Assembly (NCBI GenBank): GCA_963691705.1
Contig: OY829539.1
Location: 38,573,656-38,637,655 of the forward strand
DNA length: 64,000 nt
Direction: 5' to 3'
DNA from: Viola odorata
Taxonomy: Eukaryota; Streptophyta; Magnoliopsida; Malpighiales; Violaceae
Part shown: in pieces, positions 43,820 through 54,794 of the stretch
Position numbering within the stretch: position 1 is the stretch's first letter
Layout: every line of letters starts with the position of its first letter
The notes under the pieces: generated by a model
What the model was told of the DNA's origin: nothing
The model's input: the letters and a program-made list of their open reading frames with translations, nothing else
Databases searched by the model: none
Position numbers and translations under genes: made by a program

Positions 43820-44603
43820 CAAATTGCTTGAGTTTTTCAAGATTTTTAAAGTTTTTTGCATCTATTCAATATTGAACCAAAATTGCTAGATGAAACCGTC
43901 GGGTATTGTGTTGTTTATGATTATCTTGATTTTGCTGAACTTTTGGTGAAGAAATCACATCATTTGATTAACAAATTTGAGAATTACCATTTTCTAGCAT
44001 TTGGTGTTCATGTTCACAACTGTCAAAATTTCTTTGTAAATTCAACCAAATTTCTTCTTCTTTATTAGTTGAATCTTGTTGTTCTGAGACATACAAAGTG
44101 TTTAGAGTAAAGAATAGTGGATTTCGTAGTTGTTTTTCCACTCCTAAAGTAAAATTGAAATTTTCCTACTAAGAACAATAGTGTTCTTGAGCAAGTTGAA
44201 GAAAAACCTATGTTTGATCCACTCCTGTCATCTAATTCATGTATTTTGTGTTTAAAATCAGTAGCCATTAATTTTCCTCTCTTCCATGGCCTTGCAATCA
44301 CTCACTTACACAAATTGCCTCTTTTGTTGATACACAAGAAAAATCACAAAAGAACCGCTGCAGATTTCTTCTTTAATTCCCAGCAACTGTAACTTGCATT
44401 TCTTGAGTCGTGTTTGCATTTCAGTTTTCCTTATTTTACCTCTTTGAGTCTCATAATTGTGTGCTATTCTTGTTGAGTCTTGCGGTGGTTATTCGAGATG
44501 AAAGGGTTGATCAAAAGTGAGCTTACAAATTGAGGTTTTATGAGAATAATTTTTTGAGAGTTCTTAAGCACGAGCGAAACACGTGAGGGAGTGATTGTGT
44601 CCA
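43820..44603 (+). other. Leader region after chromovirus-like LTR
   Basis: T-rich leader without a supported gene. Around 44570 CACGTGAGGGAGTG also occurs, reversed, near 45822-45835 in the opposite-strand copy, showing the two are of one family facing each other. Confidence 0.45.
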
Positions 44604-46503
44604 CTAACACCTATGGGTATCTAGCTTGCAAACGATGTCTTCGGTAGATGCTTTAGGAGGTATATAAGAAGAATTAGGGTTGCTTCCCAACTTTTCTTGG
44701 GGTGCACTCGAACTATTTACACTCTTAGTACCATATGTGTAGGGTAGCACCTTCAGAACTAGACTCGCAGTGTTATCGTCTTTCACCCAAGATGATTTCT
44801 TCCAAGTTGTGGACTTAGTCGGTATGGAACTAGAATAAGAAGACCTTGTCTTCTTCTGCCTCTCTATCTTGATGGCCATATGTAACATATCCTCCAATGT
44901 GTTGTAGTTGGTCAACTCTAACCTATTGGAAATCTCTCGATTTAGGCCATTCAAAAACCTAGCCATTGTCGCCTCCACATCCTCAACCACTTGCGCTCTT
45001 GCTAAGGTGATCTCCATCTCATTGAAGTACTCGCCAACACTCTTACTCCTTTGAGTTAGAGTCTGCAATCTTTGATGAAGGTCACAGTGAAAGTAAGCGG
45101 GAATAAATTGGTGCTTCATTAACATCTTTATCTCTTCCCAAGGCTGAACTCAACCGACGCTAGCTTCACCTTCTTTTCTTTTGAATAGTTGTGATTAAGG
45201 AAAATAGATTGAAACTTCCTTTCCCATGCCAAGTACACATACATTCCTTCAAAGGGCGGTATTTTTATCTTCATACTTCCTAGGTTTGCATCAACTCGAT
45301 CCTCAAATCTAGGCCGCCTCTCATCATATTGATCTCTCCTCTCATCGAATCATTCTTGCCTCTCATAAGCATCATCCTCAAACTCATGATCTTCGGGCCA
45401 ATGCACATAAGGCGCTTCACGTTCAGTGCGTGGGTGAGGTTCGCGCTGAAGAGGATGCCTAGGGTTCACCTCGGCAACCCATGGTTCGTGTATCTGCCTT
45501 GGTGCGGTGACCTCTCTGTCCTTATGCTCTTCTTATGCCACATCATGTTGCAGCTGCCTACTGCCCTCCTCATGATGTGACATGCCTTATACATGCTAAC
45601 TAGAGGTACTATCGGTGCGGCTTCTAGGCTTTGTCATTCATATGGACTTCGGTTAGCTTCCACCACTGCTCCATCTCATCAAATCTCGCATTGAGATTCT
45701 TAAGAATAGTAATCAGCTCCTAACTCTCAACGTCGTCCGATGATTTGTGTGACATGCTTGTGTATCCTGAAATCCACAACACTACAAAACAAACGTAAAA
45801 TTGCACTAAACCTAGCACTCCCTCACGTGTTTACTCTCATGTTTAATCTCTCTATTATTCTCACTAAATCACTCAACTTGCCTTGGTATTACCTCTTTGT
45901 TGTTCCTACACGAACCGTTAAGTGACTCGAGAGTTTCAAAGAAAGGCTTCCAAGAAGACACACAAAGACAAGTGGTTAGTTACACGAGCAATCAACTAAA
46001 CAATTGTTGGGCTAGAGTAGAAGAATATATTTTGAATCAAGGAAATTTTCAAAGACTGAAGAAGACTCAAATTGCTCACGGATTGTGAGTGTAGTGCGAT
46101 ATGTGCCTGTGATTATTCTTCCAGTGCCAACTTTCGATTCTGATCGCTAAATACACTTTTTCTTTTTGATTTATCGCTCAAATAACCTCTGGTATTTTGT
46201 ATTTTGTTTATTTTCTATTTTCAAAGTTTTTTTACTCTTTTTAATAAATTAAAACACTAACTCTTTTTGGTATTTTTGTGACTCTTTTCTGGACTGACAC
46301 GAAATAATTAAAATTGAACAAATCGCACGACAATTTTCTTGAAACGCACACAAAGAGCTAAACCTAGCTCGACTTGACTCAAACAAACTAACACACGACA
46401 CACACGAAGATTGGTTACGAAACATAGTAGAATAAGAACCAATCTTAATAAGGAAGACAAGTAAAGGATAGATGGATATAAACCAAACCTTAGAACGCCT
46501 TGA
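44604..46503 (-). pseudogene. Chromovirus-like gag, decayed (Del/Tekay type)
   Basis: Minus strand, starting after the primer site at 46504-46515. A leader is followed by a broken N-terminal part (45780-45130, with HEEGSRQLQHDVA-like and RREPHP-like shreds), then an open 173-codon gag piece (45125-44604). That piece has FIPAYFHCDLHQRLQTLTQ, SVGEYFNEMEITLARAQV, MARFLNGLNREISNRLEL and LEDMLHMAIKIERQ, the usual gag core of plant chromoviruses. It stops just where a zinc knuckle would begin. protease and beyond are missing. Confidence 0.75.
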
Positions 46504-46515
46504 GCTCCGCTACCA
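46504..46515 (-). promoter_or_regulatory. Primer binding site TGGTAGCGGAGC, minus strand
   Basis: GCTCCGCTACCA on plus, followed by CATGATACGATCC; it is the 5' marker of the minus-strand gag relic. Confidence 0.6.
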
Positions 46516-47600
46516 CATGATACGATCCAAGTTGCCTAAGCCCATGATAAATTATCGATCTAGTTCAAAGGTTCAAAATTGACGCAGAAATTGATAGATA
46601 GGCTCACGAGTGCAAACCTAGACCTGATAACAACCTATGTTACCCAACCTAGTCAATTTCAAGTGAGGTTCTCACAAGGGTTGCTTGTGATGGGGTTTGA
46701 ATCGAGTCCACGATTCGGTAGAAACTTCAGGTTTTACTTGAGGCTAATCCTAGCTTGCTAAACTGAAGATTCCAACAAGGTTCGAGTCCATGAACAACAG
46801 AATAAATACTCCCAAGATAAAGTGTCAAATTTATGATCAAAAAAAGGTTTGTTTATTATTAAGCCAAGCGGCCCCATAAATAGCGGTTATGCCCTAATAC
46901 TACTTCAAATAGAACTAGGAGTTCTACTCGACTAATAAGTCTATCTATTTAAATAAATAATTAAATAACTGATTAATGTTCTAGAAGCTTCAAGAGGTTT
47001 CCTCCTTGACACGGCAATCTCTTCAAGTCGGATGTCGACTTGCGCTCCTTCTGCCAGCGATAATGTCGCTCTGAGCTATCTTCCAATTGGCTCCTGCGTT
47101 TGGGCTGAACGTTGGTCCAGTGCTCCCCAATAGCCTAAAATATAGGAAACAAGGTTGATCGCTTGTATCTGACCTTCCTTGTTTGGATCGGCTCCAACAC
47201 AGTCGCCTATTGTGCTTGCGCGTTGACTTCTTGCGTGCGAGAATGTCTCCTCAGTCCATCTGTTGATCTAGATGTGTAAATGTCTCCATGCTTGGTCCCA
47301 AAGCAGCTAACTCATAAAATTTCTCAATGAGGCTCGTAGATCCCTAGTCGAAGCCTCTCTTCCATGGAATGGCTAGGCTGGACATTCTTAATGCATTCGT
47401 TGGTGCGCTAGAATCTAATGTGAGCGTCCCTCACTTTGTGGCTTGAGCTGACAGTACCTCTGGCTCTGTCTCCATGTCCAGAGGTTGTAGTAACCTCTTT
47501 CGATGCTCCGTGATATCCTAGGCTTGACGTCTTGGTTTGATTGGCCCTAGCTGCATGGCGCGGGCGCGTGTGGTGTGCGATGGGGTCAGAACCCCAATCA
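46516..47600 (-). repeat. Chromovirus-like LTR, minus strand
   Basis: About 1 kb upstream (to the right) of the minus-strand primer site, hence the 5' LTR of the gag relic. No clear outer end or gene. A TATTTATG segment on minus near 46870 is promoter-like but weak. Confidence 0.4.
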
Positions 47601-48396
47601 AACACAACAAGCTCGGGCTATTTCCTTTCATTTTAAGCAACAGTCATGGGCCTAAACAGACCACCTTAAGGCCTTCAACTTTCATGGACATCGCGTCCCT
47701 CACCAAGGGCACTTTCGTCATAGTTAGACGGATGAAAACAAAATATACATGCTCCCTTTTGCTCAAATCTTTTCTATAAAAAAGAAAAAAAAATTGAACC
47801 CTTTATCCTCCAATATCTCACAGCACTGCCAAGAGAACAAAAAGTACCCCCCCTCGATCATCCAGCGCTCTTTTCCCTGCCCTCGCTGCTGCCAACAAGA
47901 GGATCTCTCTCTCCACTTCGCTCTTTCCAGCTAAGAAACCATTTATCCTTCACTTTCTCCCCCTTTTGAACCTTCTATTTCTCTCTCCCATACTCTCTTG
48001 CTTCACCCTTTTGCAATGTTTTATGATCGATTGATTGCCCACGCATGTGTTCTCCCTACTCGGGTCGCTATTGCGAATTTGGTTTTGTGCATCGTCCCTA
48101 CTTGCATTATTTGAGTGTAAACACCTTGCCCTGGTTCTGAGTTTGAGTGTAAACACCATTTTCTGTGTGAGGATTGCTTGCGACTAGCTAAATGTGGGAA
48201 AGTCTCTCCCTTGGTTTCTTTATTCCTTGGGTTTGATGCGGATGCTATCTAGGTAGGAGGTTATGTTGAATTTTGTGCTTGTGTGCTGAGTGTGCTTCTC
48301 TTGTATGCTTTTTTTGTGGAAACCATTTGTTCTTATTGAGGGGTTGTTTTGAGTGTAATGCTAGAGCACGAGCATTGGGGTAGTATGGGGGTGATT

Positions 48397-48590
48397 TGAT
48401 ATGGTGCATTTTGTATTAGTTTTCCACTTCTTTCATGGCTCATTTTGATCATAATGCTACTGATCTTCTCTTATTTTCCCATTATTTAGCAGATCAGAGC
48501 TCTTGGAAAGGAATTATCGGAAAGATGTACTTTTTTATGGATTCTGGACGGATTTGAGCTGCAAGGCCTTGCAGCAGTTGGCAGACAGCA
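48397..48590 (+). repeat. Partial LTR of Athila copy F
   Basis: The first about 194 bp of the LTR at 49327 (TGATATGGTGCATTTTGTATTA), ending at GGCAGACAGCA and followed by 45 unrelated bases and the second untranslated block. Confidence 0.8.
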
Positions 48591-49287
48591 ACCATACGCC
48601 GAAGCCCACTCACCCGATGAAAAAGTTGCTTCCCTAGTCAGATGGATGAAAACAAAATGTACATGCTCCCTTTTGCTCAAATCTTTTCTATAAAAAAAAT
48701 TGAGCAAAAGAGGAGCACGAATCAGGAACAAATCGAAATCCAGAAGACTGACAGCACTGCCAAGAGAAGAAAAATACCCCCCCCCCCTCGATCATCCAGC
48801 GCTCTTTGCCCTACCCTCGCTACTACCAACTGGAGGATCTCTCTCTCCACTTCGATCTTTCCAGCTAAGAAACCCTCTATCCTTCACTTTCTCCCCCTTT
48901 TGAACCTTCTATTTCTCTCTCCCATACTCTCTTGCTTCACCCTTTTGCAAAGTTTTTATGATCGATTGATTGCCCACACATGTGTTCTCCGTACTCGGGT
49001 CGTTATTGCAAATCTAGTTTTGTGCATCGTCACTTGCATTATTTGAGTGTAAACACCTTGCCTTGGTTCTGAGTTTAAGTGTAAACACCATTTTCTATGT
49101 GAGGATTGCTTGTGACTAGCTAGATGTGGGAAAGTCTCTCCCTTGCTTTCGTTATTCGTTGGGTTTGATGCGTATGCTATCTAGGTAGGAGGTTGTGTTG
49201 AATTTTGTGCTTGTGTGCTGAGTGTGCTTCTCCTGTATGCCTTTTGTGGAAACCATTTGTTCTTATTGAGGGGCTGTTTTGAGTGTA

Positions 49288-49305
49288 ATGCTCGAGGGCG
49301 AGCAT
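49288..49305 (+). other. Hairpin before Athila F 3' LTR
   Basis: ATGCTCG-AGGG-CGAGCAT, same as at 33743-33760. The duplicate at 48358-48375 has one mismatched pair. Confidence 0.6.
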
Positions 49306-49326
49306 TAGGGTAGTATGGGGGTGATT

Positions 49327-50660
49327 TGATATGGTGCATTTTGTATTAATTTTCCACTCCTTTCCTAGCTCATTTTGATCATAATGCTACTGATCTTCTC
49401 TTGTTTTCCCACTATTTAGAAAATCAGAGATCATGGAAAGGAATTATCGAAAAGATACACTTTTTATAGATTCTGGACGGAATTGAGGAGTAAGACCTTG
49501 CAGCAGTTGGCAGACAGCATGAAGGCAGCGGCTTGCCCCTGCATTTGTGCGCACGCAGTAGCAAAGGACTCAAACGCGAACAAGGAAACTTCCTTTTTAA
49601 GGGAATCAGCTGATCCGTTCCAATCAATTCCAATCTCTCCCGTTTTGGCAAGAAGAGATTCTGAGATCATCTCCAATTAAACTAGGATTTCCCTTTTTAT
49701 TAATTTTCTTTTAAAAACCCTTTTTATCTTTAAGGTTTCGGAGGATCTATCATCTATCTTCTTCCACCTTGGAATTCTGAACTCTTTCTGCCTTCGGCAC
49801 CCTTGTAATTCTGATCAATAAACCGGAGCTTGCTCCGGTCGGTAATCTATAAGGGTTTTTTCTAAATTCATCTCTCTTTTCTTTATGCAATTTTATTTAT
49901 TTATTTATTTTCTAATATGAGCGGCTAAGCTCATTTGTTCTTGGTAGGATCATCAAGGGTTGCTTATGAAGGTTGTGAGGTCGAAGTGAAATTAATATAT
50001 CCTTGATTGGTATTTAATTATTTAATGATCTCTTGTTAATTCTACTAGGACTACTTCTAGCCTAATCAACTAGCTATTTGCCCTAGGCGATTAAAGTCAT
50101 CACTGTGGTTATAACTGACGTGAAGCTGTAGGGTAAAGTAGACGACCAATCAGAGTCATTAGGTCGCTGGTCCTATCTGACTGGGTTAAGTAACTAATCA
50201 GGGTAGAGTCTCGAACGTACTGAGTGCCCCCATAAACGTACCTTGGGGGACGGCAAAGCATCAAGACTACTCCATAAACGTACCTTGGAGTAGTTTCTCG
50301 TACGAAAGGAAGTAGGGTACCTAAAAGTACCTGGTCCCTATAGCGCGCCTATCAGCAAGGGGTAGAACATCATTACACCAATGATCAGCCGACTTTGAAA
50401 GCAACCCGAGATAGATTCCTACTGTCTATGAATTTATTTCTCATTTTATTACTGTCTATTACTACTTTCTTAGATATTAATCAACCAACTCTTGAAAACC
50501 CCCCCGTTACTTGTTACTATTCTGATCTGTTTTCCCTTGCCGCACAACACAAGACAGTGTCTACATTAGTCTCTGTGGATTGACCCTGTACCACTATACA
50601 CAGTTTAATTGTGCACTTGTTACAGGAAATACATATTATTTTTTAGGTGTCTCGACAGCA
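49327..50660 (+). repeat. Athila copy F 3' LTR
   Basis: About 1.33 kb, TGATATGGTGC to TCTCGACAGCA. Preceded by the GTATGGGGGTGATT tract and not followed by a primer site, so a 3' LTR. Contains ACCGGAGC-TTGCTCCGGT, an inverted repeat near 49821-49838 like that at 1669 in copy D. Confidence 0.7.
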
Positions 50661-52399
50661 CGTCAACGCATTTTATTATGATGCAAATGTTGGGGTGACA
50701 CCAACTATTTCTAACTAGCTGAAAGGCTCCCAGATGATACCATAAAAGTGGTCCCTTAGTAAATGGATATGTGATTGCCTGTCAGACCATCAAAAGTTCT
50801 AGGTGCTCACCCATTTAGGGGTTCGAGTTCGAGTTTAGGGTTCGTGAAAACTACCCAAAACTCGTGTCCCAGGGCTCACTACTAACCTCCTAATCTTATC
50901 TGGAAAAGGCCAGGGAATTATGCGTGAGATGCGTATGAATGACAGTTTATCAAAGCAAGTAACAAAACATCAATCATGCATAAAAAATACAGCAATTTAT
51001 CAAAGCAAATAAATACTTGAAAATAATTAATCATGTACAAAATCAGACTCATCTCTCATAATACAATGAAGTCGCCATCCTATTTTGTTTCTCAAGTTTA
51101 GGGAAACCTATGGTGTGATAACATGGCAGAAAACAAAATAAAAAACTAAGGCATAAAAGGGTCTAAACTCAAGAATAGTGGTTCGGGGTCGATTTATGGA
51201 CTCGGGAAGGTGTTAGGCACCCGAGTCTCATCCAAAAAGGTTACCGGATAAAAGAGGTGTTTGAAATTATGCTTGAAAAACATAAAAGGTTCTAATTTAG
51301 TGATCATGCGAATTACGCGAATTAAACTCTAACATTTCTAAATAATCATGCATACGAGTATATATGCGAAAAAGCTTAGAAATAAATAAAAGATGAACTC
51401 AAAATAAACCTTGAGACTAGTTGTTTGCTAAACGCATTGACTCTTGCAGAGAGGCCAACTCGTTGTGGTAGATGAAGAACCATCTTGGCATCTTTCCTGA
51501 TTCGCTCCTTGACTGCTCTTGGCGAGGAAAAATCTTTTGCGCCGGGGATGACCAATTGCTGATGATTTTGATTTGTTCAAGAAGTATGGCTTAAACATCA
51601 TCTTGAGTGATGGAAGAGAATCCTTGGTCAGCTGGAGATTCAGGTTGCCATTGGGGAATCTTACAAGTTATTTCTTTGCAGGGAAGCCCCAACACTTCAG
51701 CTTTTGCAGCAAGGGATTGCAGATAAACAAGTGAATCACCATCAATCGTCAGCGCTTAATCGCCCATAAATTAGAGGATTGATCTTCACCGTATGATAAT
51801 TGTGTGTGTCCACAGAGAGATCTTGATGATCAAATTCAAAACATGAAAGATTTGATCATGTTTAAACTTTGAATTTGCAGTCAAGAGCAGGTAGGGCAAA
51901 AATGTCGTTATATCATAGAACAAGACCGCATTAAGTATGTTGATTGGGGGTCCCTGCTACGGTGATGACCAGAATGCAAGGAGTTCATCATCGTGAAAGA
52001 TCAAAAAGCGTTCTATTCCCTATGTCTTTTGATCGACATCCTTTTGGTTTTCATCTCTTGGCCCCATGTTTATCTCTTCAAACTCCTCCTGATGAGGGAC
52101 TATCTTCTTCTCCGAACTTTTACTAAACAGGCCAATTTAGGTGGAATTCCGACCTCATCCTCAGTTGTGGCGATAATTTCTTCACCATCAAAGACATAGG
52201 GTATATCAAGACAACCTGAATTTTTATTTATCCTGAAAGTAAAATACGAACAGTAAAAGATGTTTTTGGAATAAAAGCTACATATACATTATTTTTTTAC
52301 AAAAGGTATGTGAGTCCCTACAAAAAGTTTTTTCCAATCTTAGAAAAAAACACGAAAAAACATGCATAAAGAAATCATGGAGAGACATCAGGAAGTATG
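50661..52399. other. Ogre-like LTR/leader relics, uncertain
   Basis: No gene. The stretch near 51185-51235 (GGTTCGGGGTCGATTTATGG, then GGAAGGTGTTAGGCACCCGAG) looks like a segment I associate with LTR regions of Ogre-type elements, read on plus. The rest, to 52399, is unassigned AT-rich sequence. This is a memory-based, weak assignment. Confidence 0.3.
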
Positions 52400-53689
52400 G
52401 AGGCTGTCCAGTTGTGCATAGGCCCCTCAGGCTTCTTCATGAGCTCTATATCAATCCTCCACTGCCTAGAGCATGGTTCGGAAGAGGGTTGGTGGTTGTG
52501 TTAGGCCTTTTGGCCAGCCCTTCAAAAGAGACCCATCCACTTTGGATCAAGTTGTTAACCTTTCTCTTGAAGGTAAAGCAGTTTTCTAGTGCGTGGCCCT
52601 AAGCTCCGGTATGGTACTCACATCTTGCATTAGGGTCGTACCATTTCGGGTAAGGAGGTTGTTGAGGTTGAAATGGGATTGGTACAATTTGCCCAGCTGC
52701 CAAGAGATGCTTGTAAATCTCTCCCAAAGGAACGGGAAGAGGTGGCAGTAGCTCCCGGCTCTTGCGATTATTTTGGTTATTCTGGCTGTTTGGGTTATTT
52801 GGTGGGTTGTATGGTCTAGGTTGTGTATTTTGTGGTATTTGTGGTGGAGGTGACGTGAAAGGTTGCCCGTAACCAGGTCAATGGGAGGCGAAGCTGACAT
52901 CTCCCTCCGTAATAGGCTCTCTCTTAGGTGTTTCCTCCAGCGCGGAAATAATGATCCTTCCAGATTTAATTCCTTGTTCAACCCTCTCCGCCACTAGAAC
53001 CATGTCAGAGAAGCTACTGGACGGATTGGAGATAAGATGAGTGTAGTAAGGAGCTTAGAACGTGTTCACAAAAGTCGATACGAGTTCTTTGTCACTCAAA
53101 GGAGGAGAAATCCTAGCAGCTAGTTCTCTCCATCTCTGAGCATAAGCCTTCACCAATTCGTTAGTTCTCTTCTCAAGATTCAGAAGATTAGAGCGGTCCG
53201 GTGCCACTTCTATGTTGAACTTGTACTGTTTAAATAAGGCATCGGACAAATCTCTCCAAGTCCTGATCTTAATCCTATCCAGACCCATGTACCAAGTCAA
53301 GGCATGCTTGGCCAAACTCTCTCGAAACAAATGGATCAATAGAGGTTCATTATGGATCACCTCGGCCATCTTGTTGCAGTAGATCTTGAGATGACTTTTG
53401 GGACATTCGATCCCGGTGTACTTCTCAAATTTCAGAATCTTGAATTTTGGTGGCATCATAATTTCCGGTACCATGCACATATCGGTGGGACCCGTAGGGT
53501 CGAAGGGATCATCTCCTTCTACATCCCTTAGCCTTTCTTCTAATAGGCTCAACCTATCAATATTCGGCACTTCTGCCTTGATGATGCCAAGACTAGCGAC
53601 TGGCGGGTACCCAACGGAGACTAGTGGCTGTGTCTGAACGCCACCAGGAGGTTGAATTCCCGAAGGTCCAGGAATCGTGACTTGGGTGG
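52400..53689 (-). pseudogene. Ogre-type (Tat lineage) gag, one frame with stops
   Basis: Minus strand. 53570-53055 is open (MPNIDRLSLLEERLRDVEG, PPKFKILKFEKYTGIECPK, YAQRWRELAARISPPLSDKE), the gag core of Ogre-type elements. The same frame then continues to about 52410 with a Pro/Asn/Gln-rich linker (NNPNSQNNQNNRKS) and the zinc-knuckle region (CEYHTGA.GHALENC, then KVNNLIQSGWVSFEGLAKR). In-frame stops are near 53055 (TAA), near 52880 (TGA) and 52601-52603 (TAG, where Trp is usual). It is cut on the right by the Tat B LTR at 53690, and nothing of pol remains. Confidence 0.75.
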
Positions 53690-54226
53690 TGATAACAATT
53701 GGAATGCTCCTGACGGCAATATTGTAGCCACGACATCTATCCTTGACGAGTCTCTATACGCTTCCCTGAAAAGCCAACCTATCGCCCGGGCCGGCGGAAG
53801 TTTCCTAGGATGGTCGACTTCAGCGGGGGGGTATCTCATGCATCTTTACGCGCACGGCGTCATCCCATCCTAGAGGAACTAAGAGGATGTCGCTCCTGAT
53901 AGGCCTTATGTGATTATCGCCCGCGATGGCTCACCCATTATCGCTGGAGGCGATATCTTCGGACGATGCTTATCGCTGCGCCCTTATAGCTGTCAGGTAT
54001 CGCCAACTTCGGCCTATAAATACCCCCATCTTTCCAAACAGAAGGTAAGATCGAGATCATCTTGGAGAACCTCTACCATTCTATAAACTCGAACTGACTT
54101 AAGCTTCGGAGTGTCTACGCCGGAGTCCCCCTCCGGCGCTTTGCAGGTATCTCTGACGCCAATCGCTTCCCCTCCGACTAGCTGCAGCAGCCGTTTTCCG
54201 ACCCGAAGAGATCTCGGATCTTATCA
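53690..54226 (+). repeat. Tat B 5' LTR
   Basis: 537 bp, TGATAACAATTGG to GGATCTTATCA, with TGATAA/TTATCA ends as in Tat A. Shared blocks with the Tat A LTR: GGATGGTCGACTTCA, GGCGTCATCCCATCC and the GCCTATAAATACC promoter; a CGCCGGAGTCCCCCTCCGGCG inverted repeat near 54119-54139 also has a counterpart there. Confidence 0.9.
54015..54022 (+). promoter_or_regulatory. TATA box of Tat B 5' LTR
   Basis: TATAAATA in GGCCTATAAATACCCCC, at the same place as in the Tat A LTR. Confidence 0.65.
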
Positions 54227-54228
54227 AA

Positions 54229-54246
54229 TGGTGCTTTCATTGAGAG
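54229..54246 (+). promoter_or_regulatory. Tat B primer binding site
   Basis: TGGTGCTTTCATTGAGAG, two bases after the LTR end; counterpart of 39700-39717. The tRNA is not identified. Confidence 0.7.
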
Positions 54247-54311
54247 CTTTGGTGTATTAAGTGAGCGTCCTTAATAGCCAAGCTCTGTTTAGTTGGGAGA
54301 TCGGAACGGTT

Positions 54312-54794
54312 ATGACAGCCAGATCGGAGCCAGACCGGTCTACATTTTCCAATATTCCTTTCTCAACTCGCAGGCGGTTATTTCCTTTTGCTACTGCTGA
54401 CCTCTCTATGACGACGCAATCGACTATCTCGGGACCTCTGGACCTCTCGGTCGGGATCGCCGGAGGATCTATCTCCTCACAGACGGTCATTTCTTCATCA
54501 CAGACAGCGGGATCTGATCTTTATACTCCTCTTTTGGAAGGATCTGCGCTTAGCAGTGAAAATCCCTTTGCTATGGAAATAGCGGCCCTTCGTTCCCGCC
54601 TGGAATATTTGACTGAAATGGCCACTAGAGTCACGCCCGGTGCTTCTGGATCTAGCGTTCCTCCTCGCGTCTTGTTCACATCATCTATTGTTGCTGATCG
54701 ACCTCTGCCCCCGTTGTTCCAGAGAACCCCCAAGTGCCTTTATCCGCAGGAAATCCCTCGGTTGGTCGCGTACAGCTCACTCAAGGAGGAGTAG
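54312..54794 (+). CDS. Tat B gag, N-terminal part (before a frameshift)
   Basis: Begins at the ATG at 54312 (MTARSEPDRSTFSNIPFSTR), aligning with the Tat A gag start. It has NPFAMEIAALRSRLEYLTEMA, like the N-part of Tat A gag. Alignment with Tat A runs until about DRPLPP (54697-54714), after which the true frame is the one of the long ORF. The frames switch at a CCCCC run at 54708-54712, consistent with one base lost or gained; the last 25 or so codons here are out of frame. It could also be a sequencing error in a homopolymer. Confidence 0.7.
   Translation: MTARSEPDRSTFSNIPFSTRRRLFPFATADLSMTTQSTISGPLDLSVGIAGGSISSQTVISSSQTAGSDLYTPLLEGSALSSENPFAMEIAALRSRLEYLTEMATRVTPGASGSSVPPRVLFTSSIVADRPLPPLFQRTPKCLYPQEIPRLVAYSSLKEE

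Larger units (their letters stand above)
47601..49326 (+). other. Athila copy F 3' untranslated region with tandem duplication
   Basis: Two similar blocks, from 47722 and from 48636, each beginning AG.AGA.GGATGAAAAC and running through the conserved Athila block (GCATGTGTTCTCC.TACTCGGGTCG) to a hairpin and a GTATGGGGGTGATT tract. Between them is a partial LTR (48397-48590). The element body to the left is missing. Short ORFs are low complexity. No gene. Confidence 0.7.

Noticed and set aside
50661..52399. Host gene exons
   Set aside because: Short open readings only, no splice-consistent chain of exons and no familiar domain.
54257..54490. Minus-strand ORF opposite Tat B gag start
   Set aside because: Shadow frame of gag; no splice sites or homologue in Tat A.
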